Shown in pieces: positions 62,267 through 64,000 of a stretch of DNA of 64,000 bases; the first letter of the stretch is position 1, and every line of letters starts with the position of its first letter. Origin of the DNA: Streptomyces sp. WAC05374 (GTDB lineage: Bacteria > Actinomycetota > Actinomycetes > Streptomycetales > Streptomycetaceae). The stretch lies in the NCBI RefSeq assembly GCF_004353505.1, contig NZ_SMNQ01000003.1, positions 1-64,000 of the forward strand, in the 5' to 3' direction. The notes under the pieces were generated by a model. The model worked only from the letters and a program-made list of their open reading frames with translations, made no database searches and was not told where the DNA came from. The position numbers were made by a program, and so were the translations under genes.

Positions 62267-64000
62267 CACGGCGGTCCGGCCCGCCACCGCCGCGCGGCCC
62301 AGCGGCGACTCGATGTTCCGCAACGCCTACGCCCTGATGCTCTCCACCGGTGTCTCCGCCGCGCTCGGCCTCGGCTTCTGGCTGGTCGCCGCGCGCTACT
62401 ACACCGAGGAGGCCGTCGGGCAGGGCTCCGCCGCCATCGCCGCCATGCGGCTGCTCTCCTCGGTCACCGCCACGACCATGATCGGCGCGGTCGTGCGGTA
62501 CGTGCCCCGGGCCGGGCGGGCGACCGGGCCGCTGGTGTGGCGGGCGTACGCGGTCAGCTCGCTGGTGGTGGCCGTGGCCTGCGTCGCGTTCCTGGCCACC
62601 CTGGACCTGTGGGGGCCGTCGTACGCGCCGCTGCGGGGGCCGGCCGCCGGGGTGTTCTTCACCGTGGCGTGCGTGGCGTGGGCGCTGCTGACGCTCCAGG
62701 ACGGTGTGCTGACCGGGCTGCGCAAGGCGGTGTGGGTGCCGGTCGGGAACGCGGTCTTCTCCACCGGGAAGCTGCTGCTGCTGGTCGCGTTCGCGGGCGC
62801 GCTGCCGGTCCTGGGCGTCTTCGTCTCGTGGGCCGCCGCCATCGCGCTGTCCGTCCTGCCGCTGGGCTGGCTGGTGTTCCGCCGGCTCATCCCGCGCCAG
62901 GCCGCCGCCGACCGGCACCGCGAGCCGCCCACGCCGCGGGAGATGGGCCGGTTCCTCGCCGGGGACTCGGTGGGCGCGCTGTTCAGCCTGGCGATGATCA
63001 ACCTGCTGCCGGTGATGGTCGCGGTCCGCTTCGACTCCGCGCACAACGGCTACTTCTACACCGCGTACACGGTCGGCGGGACCATGGAGTTCATGGCCAT
63101 CAACATGGCCTCGTCGCTCACCGCGCACGCCTCGCACAGCCCCGGCAGCCTCGCGGAGGGCGTGCGCGGCGCGCTGCGCCGGATGGCACTGCTGCTGGTG
63201 CCGGTGGTGCTGGTACTGGTGGTCTTCGCGCCGCAGATCCTCACGCCGTTCGGGCCCGCGTACGCCGAGCACGGCACGCTCGTGCTGCGGCTGCTGGCCG
63301 CCGCCGCCCTGCCGCGCGTCGCGGTGGAGCTCTACATCGGGGTCCTGCGGGTGCAGGGCCGCACCGGCGTGCTCGCCGCGGTGCAGGGCGCGATGTGCGT
63401 GCTGGTCCTGGGCAGCGCGGCCGTGCTGATGGGCCCGGCCGGGATCGCCGGCGCGGGGCTCGCGATGCTGCTGTCCATGGTGGTGGTCGCGCTGCCGGCC
63501 GTGCCGGGGCTGCGCGGGGCGCTGCTGGGGCGCGAGCCCGGGCGCCCGGGGCGGCGGCGCGGGCGGACGCGTCCGCCGGAGTTCGGCACCGACTGGGCGC
63601 GGCGGGCGGCAGAGCGGGACCGGGCACGCGGCGGGTACCCCGGGGGCGCGCCGCTGGGCGGCGGGCACGACACGGCGACGCCCGCGTTCGGGCTGCCCGT
63701 GTACGTCCGGGAGGCCGGGCCCGCCGCGGGCGGGGGTGAGCGGTGGCTCGCCGGGTGGCTGTGGCTGCTGCTGGCCCTGGCCGCCGGGCTGTTCTGGGTG
63801 CCGCTCGCGGGGGCCCGGGACGCGGGGCGGAGCCGCCTGACGGGCGCCGAGCTGCTCCAGGTGCTGCCGCCGGTCACGGTCACGGCCGGGATTCTGCTGG
63901 TCGTCGTGTACTGCGCGGCCGTCTCGCTGGAGCGGCCGCGTCGCCTCCTGACCGGTGCGGCGCTGCTGGTGACCGTCGCGGCCCTGCACTCGGCGCCGAT
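62259..64000 (+). CDS. Polysaccharide flippase-like (MATE/Wzx) membrane protein, partial
   Basis: More than 580 residues; no stop before the window edge. GTG start (VTDTAVRPATAARPSGDSMF) overlaps the previous stop. About a dozen transmembrane segments: AYALMLSTGVSAALGLGFWL, LLSSVTATTMIGAVVRYVPR, AVSSLVVAVACVAFLATLDL, LLLLVAFAGALPVLGVFVSW, GALFSLAMINLLPVMVAVRF, LLLVPVVLVLVVFAPQILTP, GIAGAGLAMLLSMVVVALPA, and after an Arg/Gly-rich cytosolic stretch WLWLLLALAAGLFWVPLAG. It resembles lipid-linked oligosaccharide flippases (Wzx/MVF type), probably for the glycan that the preceding aminotransferase homologue modifies. Coupled by overlap. Confidence 0.85.
   Translation, partial: MTDTAVRPATAARPSGDSMFRNAYALMLSTGVSAALGLGFWLVAARYYTEEAVGQGSAAIAAMRLLSSVTATTMIGAVVRYVPRAGRATGPLVWRAYAVSSLVVAVACVAFLATLDLWGPSYAPLRGPAAGVFFTVACVAWALLTLQDGVLTGLRKAVWVPVGNAVFSTGKLLLLVAFAGALPVLGVFVSWAAAIALSVLPLGWLVFRRLIPRQAAADRHREPPTPREMGRFLAGDSVGALFSLAMINLLPVMVAVRFDSAHNGYFYTAYTVGGTMEFMAINMASSLTAHASHSPGSLAEGVRGALRRMALLLVPVVLVLVVFAPQILTPFGPAYAEHGTLVLRLLAAAALPRVAVELYIGVLRVQGRTGVLAAVQGAMCVLVLGSAAVLMGPAGIAGAGLAMLLSMVVVALPAVPGLRGALLGREPGRPGRRRGRTRPPEFGTDWARRAAERDRARGGYPGGAPLGGGHDTATPAFGLPVYVREAGPAAGGGERWLAGWLWLLLALAAGLFWVPLAGARDAGRSRLTGAELLQVLPPVTVTAGILLVVVYCAAVSLERPRRLLTGAALLVTVAALHSAP

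Overview
The window is a high-GC actinobacterial chromosome segment, almost certainly Streptomyces. It shows very high third-position GC, GTG starts, GTGA/ATGA stop-start overlaps, WhiB, F420 genes, several LCP proteins, a WhiJ-like HTH/DUF397/ATPase module and a SigB-type sigma locus. From memory, the gene order around whiB, the sahH-manA-manB block, the renal-type dipeptidase and purEK matches the corresponding part of the S. coelicolor chromosome. The species cannot be fixed from sequence alone.

Layout. 1-800: the 5' end of a 16S rRNA gene (minus strand) with its leader and promoters. 0.9-3.7 kb: SpoIIM-like and RDD membrane proteins plus an unknown gene. 3.8-11.1 kb: a minus-strand metabolic block of S-adenosylhomocysteinase, CDF metal transporter, mannose-6-phosphate isomerase, SIS protein, Trm112-like protein and phosphomannomutase. 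11.1-17.6 kb: DUF3499, a zincin-like protein, a DUF5719 secreted protein, and a 1209-residue membrane glycosyltransferase with a Q/Y-rich tail. 18.1-18.4 kb: whiB with a good promoter.

18.8-21.8 kb: a cysteine dioxygenase-fbiA-fbiB operon. It is preceded by a 35-codon reading frame ending in a run of cysteine codons, probably leaderless, which looks like a cysteine-sensing attenuator. I rate this the most interesting element. 21.9-26.5 kb: DNA glycosylase, sugar-nucleotide transferase with a perfect palindrome at its promoter, secreted PGRP amidase, TIGR03089 protein. 26.6-36.3 kb: five LytR-CpsA-Psr (LCP) genes with an embedded glycosyltransferase and thioesterase, likely attaching glycopolymers to the wall.

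36.3-39.5 kb: a WhiJ-type module (two tandem DUF397 genes, XRE/DUF5753 regulator, divergent RsbW-like ATPase) with a perfect palindrome in the shared promoter region, then an HTH/zinc-ribbon protein and a decayed IS5-type transposase. 39.5-45.4 kb: serine hydrolase/MerR pair, a membrane protein, acyl-CoA dehydrogenase, UDP-glucose-type dehydrogenase and a VOC protein. 45.4-50 kb: two M19 dipeptidase paralogues, one of which has lost almost all metal ligands. They flank an intergenic stretch holding two inverted copies of a dispersed repeat, with a third copy at 17.9 kb. purE and purK follow, coupled to the intact dipeptidase.

50-54.6 kb: GtrA protein, a two-component system and a POT peptide transporter. 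54.7-58.6 kb: a coupled operon of four exported proteins; two share a Cys-pair module and end in LPxTG/LAxTG-type sorting signals. 58.7-61 kb: anti-sigma, anti-anti-sigma and SigB-type sigma genes. 61-64 kb: a DegT-like aminotransferase homologue and a polytopic flippase-like protein that runs off the end. Recurrent themes are envelope building, development-associated regulation and sulfur/one-carbon metabolism.
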